A stretch of DNA of 64,000 nucleotides, taken from the NCBI RefSeq assembly GCF_001042715.1, contig NZ_CP009687.1, forward strand, positions 3,091,418 through 3,155,417. Direction: 5' to 3'. Under the pieces are notes generated by a model, which was given only the letters and a program-made list of their open reading frames with translations, was not told where the DNA came from and searched no databases. Below are positions 17,459 to 25,304 of this stretch, one piece after another. Position 1 is the first letter of the stretch. Every line of letters begins with the position of its first letter. This stretch comes from Clostridium aceticum. GTDB lineage: Bacteria; Bacillota; Clostridia; Peptostreptococcales; Natronincolaceae. The position numbers and the translations under genes are program-made.

Positions 17459-18145
17459 TCAGTTTAAAGACATTTTTCGTATGTTACCCATTTGAAAGTC
17501 TTTGCCTATTTGCGTTTCTCCTAAACAATAAGAACACAGTGCAGCAGGCATTGAAAATCTGAGTTTTTTCTCTTGAAGTGTAAGTAAGTCTTTCGTGTTT
17601 ATCAGTAGAGATGCTAGCTCATTTGTTCCCTGCCCTGTAATCCCATTGACATGCATGATGGTACTTCTAGGATTCGCCTGTCTTATTTTAAATGTAAATA
17701 CCTCTCTTTCCGCCTGAGATACAATATCACCTTTTGTAACTACAACAATGTCAGCCATTTTCAACATGGGACCAATCTTCTTTGGTGTATTGATACCCAT
17801 AAGGTTGTCAATCACACAGACCGCTGTTACTTCTTTTATATGGGGGGAACAGCGATTGCATAAACCTGCACTTTCACTAATTAATAAATCAAACTGACTT
17901 TCTAATCCCCACGCAATACATTCTTCAATATTGCTGACAAAGTAATGATCTGGACACAAATTTCCTGATAACCCCACCTTTACAGGTATTCCCTGAGTTC
18001 GATATAATTTATCATCCTCAGTGGTTAAACAGTCAAATTTTACTACACCTATACGAAGCTGTTTTTGCATCAATGCTTTTACAGTTTTTAGAATAACAGC
18101 AGTTTTCCCTGTGGAAGGAGGTCCTGAGACCGTGATCAACTTCAT
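17459..18145 (-). CDS. HypB/UreG-like P-loop GTPase (metallochaperone type)
   Basis: A 228-residue SIMIBI-class NTPase. It has Walker A 'SGPPSTGKT' (residues ~7-15), a TKGD motif 'VVVTKGDI' in place of the usual NKxD, and 'INTPKKIG' between. Cysteine motifs 'LCPDH', 'LCNRCSPH' and C-terminal 'LCSYC' look like metal sites, as in HypB and UreG, which use GTP hydrolysis to insert nickel. There is no hydrogenase or urease in the window. Its start overlaps the end of the preceding binding-protein-like gene by 4 bases. It probably prepares or delivers the metal imported by the Fec transporter; the metal cannot be told from sequence. Confidence 0.85.
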   Translation of the reverse strand: MKLITVSGPPSTGKTAVILKTVKALMQKQLRIGVVKFDCLTTEDDKLYRTQGIPVKVGLSGNLCPDHYFVSNIEECIAWGLESQFDLLISESAGLCNRCSPHIKEVTAVCVIDNLMGINTPKKIGPMLKMADIVVVTKGDIVSQAEREVFTFKIRQANPRSTIMHVNGITGQGTNELASLLINTKDLLTLQEKKLRFSMPAALCSYCLGETQIGKDFQMGNIRKMSLN

Positions 18146-19128
18146 AGATCCCTACCCCCAAAGGTCTGCCAAAATACTTTATTTAGATAAGTTTTCATTT
18201 CTTCTAAATCATATCCGTGAATAAAGTCCCAACCCAGCCATTTGTAAGAAATATTTTCTGGGAAATGATCTTTTGTTTCCGGATGCATTGAAACAAATCC
18301 TACTTCTGCAAACATTCCACCTACAAATTCATTTAGCAAAAACTCCAACATCTCATTGTTTTTCTCCTGGTTGGAGTTTTTGACTAATAAGGTGATAGGA
18401 TTTACAATAGCCCCGTCCTCAGGCCAAACAATAGAAATATCTTCACTTTCTTTAACAAGTTTGGCAAAAGAATAAGGAACTGCACTTACAGCAGGTACAT
18501 CACTTTTCTTGCTTCCTGCCATTTTTATCATCTGCGAAGGATGCAAGCTCCATTTTACTGCCCTTCCTAGTTTTTTTATCCCTTCCTCCCCCTCTTCTTT
18601 ATACATATTTAACAGGATTCCTTCACAAAATTCCATAGGAATCTCCTGACCGCTACGATTGTGTCCTCTAATGGCTACTTTGTTTATGTATTCAGGCTCC
18701 AATAAATCTCTCCATCTTTTAGGAACTGGTACTTCTTTGTGAACTGTACGATCTACTAAAAAAACGGTGGGATTAAAGCCAAATATGGTATAATTTTCCT
18801 CTGGATCTGATAAACACAATTGCTTCCATAATGGATTTATTTTTGACGGTATCACTGCTTCAAAATGACTGCTTTTATATTTTTCCATAAAGCTTTTATA
18901 GAAAAAACCATTAAATCCTGGCGCCATCACCATATCAGGCAACCAGCTAAATTCCTTCATTTCGTTTAACTTCGTAAAAAAAGACAATTCATTATTGGCA
19001 TTGCTTACTACCGAATACTTGAAAAGATTTTTATTGTTTTCGAATTTCTTCACATGGCTACCTAAGCAAGCTTCAAAAGGAACTTTTAAAGCACATGGCA
19101 GCAATCCTAAAAAGTTAACATTCATCAT
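18142..19128 (-). CDS. binding-protein-like (type 2 periplasmic fold) protein without signal peptide
   Basis: A 328-residue protein resembling iron/polyamine-type solute-binding proteins: 'DMVMAPGFNGFFYKSFMEKY', 'PKRWRDLLEPEYINKVAI', 'SAVPYSFAKLV' and 'ISIVWPEDGAIVNPITLLV'. The N-terminus (MMNVNFLGLLPCALKVPFEA) lacks a basic start plus hydrophobic core plus cleavage site or lipobox, so it is predicted to stay in the cytoplasm. The two ATG codons at 19128 and 19125 follow AGGTGA. It lies between the FecCD permease and a metallochaperone-like GTPase, and overlaps the latter by 4 bases. A cytoplasmic metal-complex acceptor is an attractive but untested idea. Confidence 0.8.
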   Translation of the reverse strand: MMNVNFLGLLPCALKVPFEACLGSHVKKFENNKNLFKYSVVSNANNELSFFTKLNEMKEFSWLPDMVMAPGFNGFFYKSFMEKYKSSHFEAVIPSKINPLWKQLCLSDPEENYTIFGFNPTVFLVDRTVHKEVPVPKRWRDLLEPEYINKVAIRGHNRSGQEIPMEFCEGILLNMYKEEGEEGIKKLGRAVKWSLHPSQMIKMAGSKKSDVPAVSAVPYSFAKLVKESEDISIVWPEDGAIVNPITLLVKNSNQEKNNEMLEFLLNEFVGGMFAEVGFVSMHPETKDHFPENISYKWLGWDFIHGYDLEEMKTYLNKVFWQTFGGRDL

Positions 19129-19158
19129 CCAAAATCACCTACTATAAATTATTTTTAT

Positions 19159-20178
19159 TTAACTTAAACTTCGCTTTCTATATAAAAGAAACAGGAAAAA
19201 AGGTGCCCCTAAAATTGCTGTAACAATTCCCACGGATAACTCAACAGGTTGAAATATACTTCTTGCAATAGTATCCGATATCACTAGCAATGTCCCTCCT
19301 AAGACTGCACTCAGGATAATAGAATATCTGTAATCATTTCCTACCAATAGCCTAGCCAAATGAGGTGCAATCAGTCCTATAAAACCAATGGTGCCTGCTA
19401 CGCTCACTGCACTTCCTGCCAAAACAGCAGCAATTATAATAACTAGGGTTCTATATACTTTAACTGACAAACCCAAGCTGCTTCCAATTTCTTCCCCTAG
19501 ATGAAACAGGTTGATCTTAGGACTAATCAAAACAGCCGTCATCAACCCAAAAAGGCTATAGGGCCATAGCATGCTAAAATATCTCCAGTTTCTTCCTGAT
19601 AAACTTCCTAAAAGCCATGAATAAGTGATCGCCAGTTCGTCGGCATGTAGAAGCATCAAGCCAGAAGTGACAGCACTCAAAAAAGCTGATACTGCCACTC
19701 CTGCTAAAACAATTTGAGCTGTTGATGAGGTGCCTGTATGTACAGAAAGTCCATATACTAACAATGCAGCGGTAAGAGCACCAACAAAAGCTCCTATAGG
19801 AATCAGATGCATCTGCCCGGGAGCAAAAAGCATCACAATTACTGCAAGTAATCCAGCACCTGCATTCACCCCGATTACATGTGGTGCTGCCAAAGGGTTT
19901 CTCAATATTCCTTGTAATAATCCACCTGCTACTGCTAAATTCATACCTACAAGAAAACCAGTCAGTATTCTAGGCAAACGAACATTATAGATAATTTGAT
20001 TTCCCAGTGAATTATCACTGGTTTTCCACAATGCCCGCCAAATTTCCCCTAACTGGAGATTTATAGTACCAACCATGATACTTACACTAAAAGTTATTAC
20101 CCCACATGCAATAGCTATACATATAATGATGACACGCCTATGCTGAATTTTTCTAAGTATTGCCTCACTACTTTGCAA
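19159..20178 (-). CDS. FecCD-family ABC permease (iron complex/cobalamin type)
   Basis: A 339-residue membrane protein with about ten helices. Family motifs are 'NVRLPRILTGFLVGMNLAVAGGLLQGILRNPLAAPHVIGVNAGAG' in the first third, 'GTIGFIGLIAPHLARLL' and the C-terminal 'ELSVGIVTAILGAPFFLFLL'. It would form a homodimeric channel for a siderophore, heme or cobamide, working with the FecB-like lipoprotein and FecE-like ATPase encoded just upstream (15-bp gap to fecB). Confidence 0.94.
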   Translation of the reverse strand: MQSSEAILRKIQHRRVIIICIAIACGVITFSVSIMVGTINLQLGEIWRALWKTSDNSLGNQIIYNVRLPRILTGFLVGMNLAVAGGLLQGILRNPLAAPHVIGVNAGAGLLAVIVMLFAPGQMHLIPIGAFVGALTAALLVYGLSVHTGTSSTAQIVLAGVAVSAFLSAVTSGLMLLHADELAITYSWLLGSLSGRNWRYFSMLWPYSLFGLMTAVLISPKINLFHLGEEIGSSLGLSVKVYRTLVIIIAAVLAGSAVSVAGTIGFIGLIAPHLARLLVGNDYRYSIILSAVLGGTLLVISDTIARSIFQPVELSVGIVTAILGAPFFLFLLYRKRSLS

Positions 20179-20193
20179 GTTGAAACCTCCTTA

Positions 20194-21186
20194 TTAATCA
20201 GGACAAATAGCCTTTGCAGTTGTTTTTAGTGCTTCTTCATTAGAAATATTCCCCGGATTTACTTTTGCAGGCAAAATAAATAACTTTCCTTCCTTCACAG
20301 CCTTTAATTGCTGCCATTGTGCCTCCTCTTTATAATAGTCTAGGAGGTTTTCTGGTTCTTGTTCCTTACTTCCTGCCGCTCTAATAAGGATGACATCAGG
20401 ATCTTCTAGTAGAATAGTTTCGATATCAAAATTTACCCACGTAGACTTATCTGATCCTGGTAAACCTTCTGGAACAATATTTTTCATTCCCAACCTCATC
20501 AACAGGGCTCCATAAAGCCCAGTAGGCTGTGCTGCTTGTATGCTTTCAACTCCACCCTGCAAAATCAGTGCTGTTTCATAACCATATTCTTTCACTTTAT
20601 CCTGTAGCTGCACAGATAATTCATCTAATTGCTGTACATAGTCTTCAGCCACCTGTTGTTTACCAAAAAGACTTCCAAAAAGCAAAATACGATCTGTCAG
20701 AGGGTCTTCCTCTATACGGTTAGGATCTACGAAAAAAACTGTTGCTCCTGTAGCCTCAAGGTTCTCCAGCACATTTGAGTGCTGTCTGGTATTGGCAATA
20801 ATAAAGTCTGGTTCCAGCTGATAGATTGCTTCAAGATCAGGGGTTTCCTGATTAGAAACGCTAGGCAATGCTACGCCCTCTGGACGGTTTTTGTACTCCT
20901 CTACTTTTCCTATAGGCGTGATGCCAAGTTCAAACAACTCTTCCATATAAGCACGGGTTAAAGCTAATATCCTTGTGGGGTTTTCTGGAAGAAACACTTC
21001 CCTACCCAGATGATCTTCTATGACTACTCCTAAGTTCTCTTCCATATCTACTTCTATGCCTTCATCAACATTCTCCTCAATACTACTTTGTTCTTCACCT
21101 TTTTGGCAGCCACTCATGAAAATAGACAACACAAGTACTATCAAAAAAAATATGATAATTTTATCCCTACGCCATATTTTTTTCAT
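20194..21186 (-). CDS. FecB/BtuF-type substrate-binding lipoprotein
   Basis: A 330-residue lipoprotein. The signal peptide ends in the lipobox 'MSGC', followed by an acidic linker (about 30 residues rich in E and D) and the class III binding-protein fold: 'VIEDHLGREVFLPENPTRIL', 'EAIYQLEPDFIIAN' and 'DIETILLEDPDVILI'. Such proteins capture ferric siderophores, heme or corrinoids outside the cell. Its ATG overlaps the fecE stop (ATGA). The Fur boxes upstream of the operon favour an iron ligand. Confidence 0.92.
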   Translation of the reverse strand: MKKIWRRDKIIIFFLIVLVLSIFMSGCQKGEEQSSIEENVDEGIEVDMEENLGVVIEDHLGREVFLPENPTRILALTRAYMEELFELGITPIGKVEEYKNRPEGVALPSVSNQETPDLEAIYQLEPDFIIANTRQHSNVLENLEATGATVFFVDPNRIEEDPLTDRILLFGSLFGKQQVAEDYVQQLDELSVQLQDKVKEYGYETALILQGGVESIQAAQPTGLYGALLMRLGMKNIVPEGLPGSDKSTWVNFDIETILLEDPDVILIRAAGSKEQEPENLLDYYKEEAQWQQLKAVKEGKLFILPAKVNPGNISNEEALKTTAKAICPD

Positions 21187-22013
21187 CCTATTTGCACCCC
21201 TTTACATATTTTTTTCTTCACTTGATGATGCTTTTTGTTTTGCACACCTATTGGTACTACAATGGGTCGACAGCAGTGCTTTATTTGGCAGACGTGTGCA
21301 CAGATGCCGTAAACCTCTCGTAATGCTTTCTCTGTAATCACCTCCTTAGATGTGCCCGCCCCATAAATCTCACCATTCTTCAATAGATAAATATAATCAG
21401 AGACTTCTAAGGCATGATTAATATCATGAAAAACTGAAATAACAGTTTTTCCAAACTCATGTTTTAAATTTATAATTGTATTAAGTAAATCCCATTGATG
21501 TTTTAAATCCATATAAGTAACCGGCTCATCCAATAAGACAATGGGGGTATCCTGTGCTAGAACCATAGCGATCCAAGCTCGCTGCCGTTCACCCCCAGAA
21601 AGCGCCTCCAAAAAACGATGCTGTAAATGACTTAACTTCATATAGTCAATAGCCCAACTAATCTTTTCTCTGTCTTCTTTATTAAAGGACCACCCCATAT
21701 CATGATAAGGACTTCTTCCCATCGCCACCAGTTCCCATATGCTTATTTGTTTAAGGGATTCCTGCATTTGAGGCAAAAAGGCTATTTTTTGTGCAATTTG
21801 TCTGCGACTATAGTCTCTTAATGGTTTGTCTAATAAATATATTTCATTCTTTTTTGTCACCAAGAGTTTAGACAAGCATCGGAGTAAAGTAGACTTTCCA
21901 GAACCATTTGGTCCTATTAAAGAAATAACTTCCCCGTGGTCAGCATTAAAATTTATATCCTTCAATATCATTTCTTTCCCATAACTAAAGTTAAGATTTT
22001 TCGTTTCCAGCAT
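21183..22013 (-). CDS. FecE/BtuD-type ABC ATPase
   Basis: A 276-residue ATPase of the iron-complex importer class, with Walker A 'GPNGSGKS', Q-loop 'AFLPQM', signature 'LSGGERQRAW' and Walker B 'IVLLDEPVTYMDL'. ATG at 22013 is chosen because AAGGGGGA precedes it; a more distal ATG at 22031 overlaps that ribosome site. The C-terminal tail is unusual: 'ICAHVCQIKHCC' plus 'KKHHQVKKKIC' adds cysteines and histidines beyond the usual end of the family, perhaps a metal-sensing or -accepting tail. It is the first gene of the Fec operon. Confidence 0.92.
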   Translation of the reverse strand: MLETKNLNFSYGKEMILKDINFNADHGEVISLIGPNGSGKSTLLRCLSKLLVTKKNEIYLLDKPLRDYSRRQIAQKIAFLPQMQESLKQISIWELVAMGRSPYHDMGWSFNKEDREKISWAIDYMKLSHLQHRFLEALSGGERQRAWIAMVLAQDTPIVLLDEPVTYMDLKHQWDLLNTIINLKHEFGKTVISVFHDINHALEVSDYIYLLKNGEIYGAGTSKEVITEKALREVYGICAHVCQIKHCCRPIVVPIGVQNKKHHQVKKKICKGVQIG

Positions 22014-22087
22014 ATTTTTATCCCCCTTCATTTATACTGATCTTAAAATACTTTTTCTTTGAAATATCATCGCCAAGTCATAGAACA

Positions 22088-22102
22088 TGATTTTCATTAT
22101 CA
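22088..22102. promoter_or_regulatory. Fur-like box 1 upstream of fecE
   Basis: TGATTTT-C-ATTATCA matches the 7-1-7 Fur consensus TGATAAT-N-ATTATCA at 12 of 14 arm positions. It is in the leader of the Fec operon, 75 bases before the ATG. Confidence 0.6.
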
Positions 22103-22188
22103 TTTATGTTTTAAAAAAAATATTTGTTTCCTTACACATATTAGGTACTTTAGTTACTTTCACTGCTCAACCGATAATTTATAAATAA

Positions 22189-22210
22189 ATTATAATGATT
22201 ATTATTATCA
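22189..22210 (-). promoter_or_regulatory. Fur box 2 abutting a -10 element, upstream of fecE
   Basis: TGATTAT-T-ATTATCA (22196-22210) matches the 7-1-7 Fur consensus at 13 of 14 arm positions. On the minus strand it abuts a TATAAT hexamer (22189-22194), so Fur bound here would block that promoter. Confidence 0.78.
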
Positions 22211-22309
22211 TTGAATAATCAAAAAAAATAAATACCTTCCTCTGCTTATACAATAAATATATTTAAGGCTTTTTTATCATAATCATCTTCATACACATCT
22301 CATACTAAA

Positions 22310-22357
22310 TAAGTAATTACTTAAATGTATTTTATTATACTTAAATAGTTTTGTCAA
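22310..22357 (-). promoter_or_regulatory. distal promoter of Fec operon with ArsR-type palindromic operator
   Basis: On the minus strand TTGACA (22352-22357), 17 bases, TAAAAT (22329-22334) form a near-consensus vegetative promoter. The perfect palindrome TAAGTAATTACTTA (22310-22323) covers the expected transcription start, and ATTTAAGTA occurs twice in this region as a direct repeat. The same core (TTAAGTAA..CTTA) forms the operator at 23230-23267. This looks like the target of the ArsR-type repressor encoded at the end of the operon. Confidence 0.65.
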
Positions 22358-22483
22358 TACCTTCCATAAACACGCTATTACAATTTTAAACTTAGATGAT
22401 ATTAATAAAATCTTTCTTGTTATATAATGGATTTAGTTAATAGAGGCAACCTATCCTCTTGTTATCTACATCTACATGCATAA

Positions 22484-22942
22484 TTATTCGTGTATTATGC
22501 CTGCAGCAATAGTCAGTTTTCTCTTCATCCCTTTTGAATAGGCTTTAAAAAGTTTTTTTCCTGTATCAGAAAGCCCAAATTCCTCCAATAAGATCTTTGC
22601 CTTTTTTTCTCTTTTAACTTTTTCAATTCCGTAAAGAGATCCACAAAAAGCAAGGTTATCAAATCCGTTCATTTCATCATAAAGGTTGCTTTCGTCGGGC
22701 ACGATGCCAATTGCATGCTGTGCCTTCTTTATATTCTTCACACAATCTATTTCTGACAGCATAATTGAACCGCCTGTAGGTCTTACTAGTCCCGTAAGCA
22801 TATTTATAGTAGTGGTTTTTCCTGCACCGTTGGGTCCTAGAAAACCAAAAATTTCGCCCTTCTTAATAGAGAAGTCTATCCCTTTAACTGCCATAAAATC
22901 TCCGTAATTTTTAGTCAGATTATTCACCTCTAATATATTCAA
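22484..22942 (-). pseudogene. truncated ABC-2-type ATPase gene
   Basis: A frame with a good ribosome site (AAGGAGGG) and TTG start encodes 152 residues of a drug/Na+-type ABC ATPase: Walker A 'GPNGAGKTTT', Q-loop region 'VPDESNLYDEM', and the signature region 'YSKGMKRKLTIAAGIIHE'. It stops exactly where Walker B ('PEILFLDEP' type) should begin, so the catalytic Glu, the D-loop and the H-loop are missing. The DNA beyond the stop does not continue the family in any frame, and no permease gene follows. A deletion has removed the 3' end. Confidence 0.85.
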
Positions 22943-23059
22943 GCTAACCCTCCTTTTTTGAAACCTAGGAAGATGAGCAACTATCTATGCTATTTAGGTA
23001 AAATATGCTTGCTCATCCTTCCAAATATGGTATTATTTTTTTTCGTTATCGCAAGGATG

Positions 23060-23164
23060 TTATTTTTCGTGTCCATGGCATTCTTTAATCTGCTTCTCAC
23101 TGCACTTACCATCTTTAGGCTTTAACTCAGGATGTGTACACGTATCTTTGTTGTTTTCACTCAT
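23060..23164 (-). CDS. Cys-rich mini-protein B, shortened by an in-frame stop
   Basis: A 34-residue paralog of mini-protein A (15875-16000), sharing 'HPELKP' / 'NPELKP', 'KCSEKQIK' and 'CHG'. The ribosome site is AAGGAGGTG, followed by two ATG codons (23167, 23164). It ends at TAA 23060-23062, but the same frame continues for eight more codons ('HPCDNEKK') to TAA at 23033-23035, matching the 'HPCDCEKK' end of protein A. So a single GAA-to-TAA type change probably removed the last cysteine motif, or the sequence has an error there. It has its own consensus promoter with a palindromic operator. Confidence 0.65.
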   Translation of the reverse strand: MSENNKDTCTHPELKPKDGKCSEKQIKECHGHEK

Positions 23165-23229
23165 CATCTTCACCTCCTTTCATTAACAATATTTAATCTG
23201 AAATTTTTACATAGTAATAGATTATGAAA

Positions 23230-23289
23230 TATAATTTAATTAAGCATTTACTTAATTAAATTATATTCTGATTAACTATATTTGTCAAT
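23230..23289 (-). promoter_or_regulatory. consensus promoter with 15-bp perfect inverted-repeat operator
   Basis: On the minus strand TTGACA (23284-23289), 17 bases, TATAAT (23261-23266): both hexamers are perfect. A perfect 15-bp inverted repeat with an 8-base spacer (left arm 23230-23244, right arm 23253-23267) covers the -10 and the start site. Such placement is typical of ArsR/SmtB repressors, and the core is shared with the palindrome upstream of fecE. It drives mini-protein B, about 65-95 bases downstream. Confidence 0.8.
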
Positions 23290-23355
23290 AATATACAAAT
23301 CGTGTGTATTGATTTTTCTTACCATTTAGTATAGTCATGAAAAATAAATAAAAAA

Positions 23356-23390
23356 GAACATTAATTATTAACAAGCCATAATTAATGCTC
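23356..23390 (-). terminator. terminator of the NMT1-type ABC operon
   Basis: The stem GAGCATTAATTAT / ATAATTAATGTTC (one G-T mismatch) is followed on the minus strand by TTTTTTATTTATTTTTC. It lies just beyond the permease stop. Confidence 0.75.
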
Positions 23391-23413
23391 TTTTATTTTA
23401 AATTTTTATCTAG

Positions 23414-24166
23414 CTAGTTTCTTTGCATCAATTTTACTATGCCATCCAAAACCGCAGCCATTACAATGGCAATAATTGCCCAAGCAAATACCCCTGCTGT
23501 GTTAAGATTAGCTTTTTCTATTTGAAAGTTTGTTCCCATAGAAATTTTTGGTTGACTTAGCACTTCTGCTGCTATAACGATTTTTAGGTTTAAACCTAAT
23601 GCAGTTGAAGCACCTGCAATTAAATAAGATTTTATAGAAGGAATATATAGTTCTTTTATCACTTTAACTTTGTTTACTTGATATAATTTTACCATTTCTA
23701 TCAGTTTCTCATCTACACTTCTGATTCCTTCAACAACATTATAGTATAAAAGTGGAAAGATCACTAAGAAACCTACTAGAATAGGGGCCTTCTCTGACTC
23801 CAGCCATATAAGGGCTAAAAGAATTACTGCCATGGTTGGAATCGCTTTGTTGATGACTATTACAGGTTTCAGTAAATAATATACAGGTTTAAAAAAGCCA
23901 GCAAGCATACCTAAAATAAGGGCCAGCAGAAAGGCTATAGAAAATCCCAGCATAGACCTAATTAGTGTACTTAATATAGACTGCAAGAAATTTTCTGCTC
24001 TGATAATCATGATTAACTTACTGAAGGTAGCTTCCGGTGAAGGTAGAATAATTTCTTTTCCCACCCATATAGCTAAAATTTTCCACAATAGAATTAATAC
24101 TACTACAGAAATAATCGTATAGATTATCTCTTTGTACTCTTTATTTTTTGAAGTAGAAATCATCAT
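23414..24166 (-). CDS. ABC permease, SsuC/TauC/ThiX family
   Basis: A 250-residue inner-membrane permease with about six helices and the EAA-loop-like segment 'LYQVNKVKVIKELYIPSIKSYLIAGASTALGLNLKIVIAAEVL'. This family imports sulfonates, nitrate, thiamine precursors or similar small molecules. Its start overlaps the end of the binding-protein gene by 26 bases. The operon order is ATPase, binding protein, permease. A Fur-like box precedes the operon, which is unusual for this family and hints at a metal-related ligand. Confidence 0.9.
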   Translation of the reverse strand: MMISTSKNKEYKEIIYTIISVVVLILLWKILAIWVGKEIILPSPEATFSKLIMIIRAENFLQSILSTLIRSMLGFSIAFLLALILGMLAGFFKPVYYLLKPVIVINKAIPTMAVILLALIWLESEKAPILVGFLVIFPLLYYNVVEGIRSVDEKLIEMVKLYQVNKVKVIKELYIPSIKSYLIAGASTALGLNLKIVIAAEVLSQPKISMGTNFQIEKANLNTAGVFAWAIIAIVMAAVLDGIVKLMQRN

Positions 24167-25175
24167 CCGGTAGTTTACCTCCCACTATATCCGGTGAATA
24201 ATCATGTAATATTTTTAAATAGGTTTCAATAGCACTTTTAGCCTCTGTGACATTGACAAATTTAATATTTGACCTTTCCATACCTTTTTCCACCACTTGT
24301 GGATTTAATCCAGTTTGTAATTCTTCGCTGTAAATTCCTGCTTCAGTTGGATAATCATTTGCCCAGTTTATACTGTCTTCAAACTCCTTCACAAAGGCTT
24401 CTACAAGCTCTGGGTATTTTTCTATGATATCTTTTTTTATAATTAAAGAAGCTTGTGGATAACTGGAGTCCATGTTTGTTGTCTTTGCCCATTCTTCTTG
24501 GAGATTTAAGACTATTTTTGTACCTTCCTTCTTCATAAGTACATTTGAAAGTACTGGTTCAGGTATAACAGAAATTTTACTTTTTCCTGCTATAAAAGCA
24601 GATGCCAGTTCAGTTGCTTCTCCAAGGTAGTTTAAAGTTACATCCTTTTCAGGATCTATGCCATTATTGCTTAATAAGTATCTTAATACAATATCAGGGG
24701 TTAAACCTCTGCCAATGGTATGAATTTCTTTTCCTTTTAAATCATGCCAATCATTTATATCTTCACTGCTTACTAAATACAGTACCCCCCATACATTAGA
24801 AGCTGCTAATTGATAAGGTATTCCTTTATTATAAATATTTGCTGCAAGATTGGTTGGAACTACTGCAATATCTACTTCACTTGACATTAGTCTTGAAGCC
24901 ATTAAATCCGGCGATTTAACAGACTCATAGCTTACTTCTACGTTTTTTCCTAAAGAAGGATTTTCTTTAAACATCTTTATCATACTAAGAGTCGGTGCAC
25001 CTGAAGGTGCTGCAACCTTAATATGAATTTTTTCCTCTTGTTTGACTTCAGCAGCAGCTTCTACATCATTTTCTGCCTGTGTACTCCCAGGCTGACGTTT
25101 TGAGCTATTTGAACAACCTACAGCTAGAACGCTGATCAGCACTAAGGTTAAAAGCAAACCCATCATTCTTTTCAT
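24141..25175 (-). CDS. NMT1/SsuA-type substrate-binding lipoprotein
   Basis: A 344-residue lipoprotein with lipobox 'LAVGC' (Cys at about 21), an acidic/Gln-rich linker and a type 2 binding-protein fold: 'IKVAAPSGAPTLSMIKMFKEN', 'VDIAVVPTNLAANIYNKGIPYQLAA', 'LKGKEIHTIGRGLTPDIVLRYLLSNNGIDPEKD'. It matches the NMT1/THI5-like and SsuA group. The substrate cannot be assigned. The ribosome site GGGGAG lies just before its ATG, and a possible frameshift extension of the ATPase gene ends 20 bases upstream. Confidence 0.9.
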   Translation of the reverse strand: MKRMMGLLLTLVLISVLAVGCSNSSKRQPGSTQAENDVEAAAEVKQEEKIHIKVAAPSGAPTLSMIKMFKENPSLGKNVEVSYESVKSPDLMASRLMSSEVDIAVVPTNLAANIYNKGIPYQLAASNVWGVLYLVSSEDINDWHDLKGKEIHTIGRGLTPDIVLRYLLSNNGIDPEKDVTLNYLGEATELASAFIAGKSKISVIPEPVLSNVLMKKEGTKIVLNLQEEWAKTTNMDSSYPQASLIIKKDIIEKYPELVEAFVKEFEDSINWANDYPTEAGIYSEELQTGLNPQVVEKGMERSNIKFVNVTEAKSAIETYLKILHDYSPDIVGGKLPDDDFYFKK

Positions 25176-25194
25176 TTTTATTCACTCCCCTTAT

Positions 25195-25304
25195 TTATCT
25201 TACACGATGCATCACAGGAACAGTTCCATGCTTTTCCTGTGGTCCTTCACTATGTTTGAGCACCATTGGAACCATTCCCATGACTTTGCCTATGCACCTT
25301 TTTT
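25195..25304 (-). other. possible -1 frameshift extension of the ABC ATPase, or a small separate ORF
   Basis: The ATPase frame ends at TAG (25290-25292). Twelve bases before that stop lies A-AAA-AAG (25305-25311 on the minus strand) in exactly the reading phase of the dnaX slippery site. A -1 shift there would read through 34 more codons, including 'CIGKVMGMVPMVLKH' and 'EKHGTVPVMH', to TAA at 25195-25197. The same stretch can also be read from an internal ATG (25281) as a 28-residue Met/His-rich peptide, but with no ribosome site. No stimulatory hairpin was convincingly seen. Confidence 0.35.

Noticed and set aside
23060-23062. Stop-codon recoding (readthrough) in mini-protein B
   Set aside because: UAA is not a selenocysteine or pyrrolysine codon and no recoding element is visible; a point mutation is simpler.
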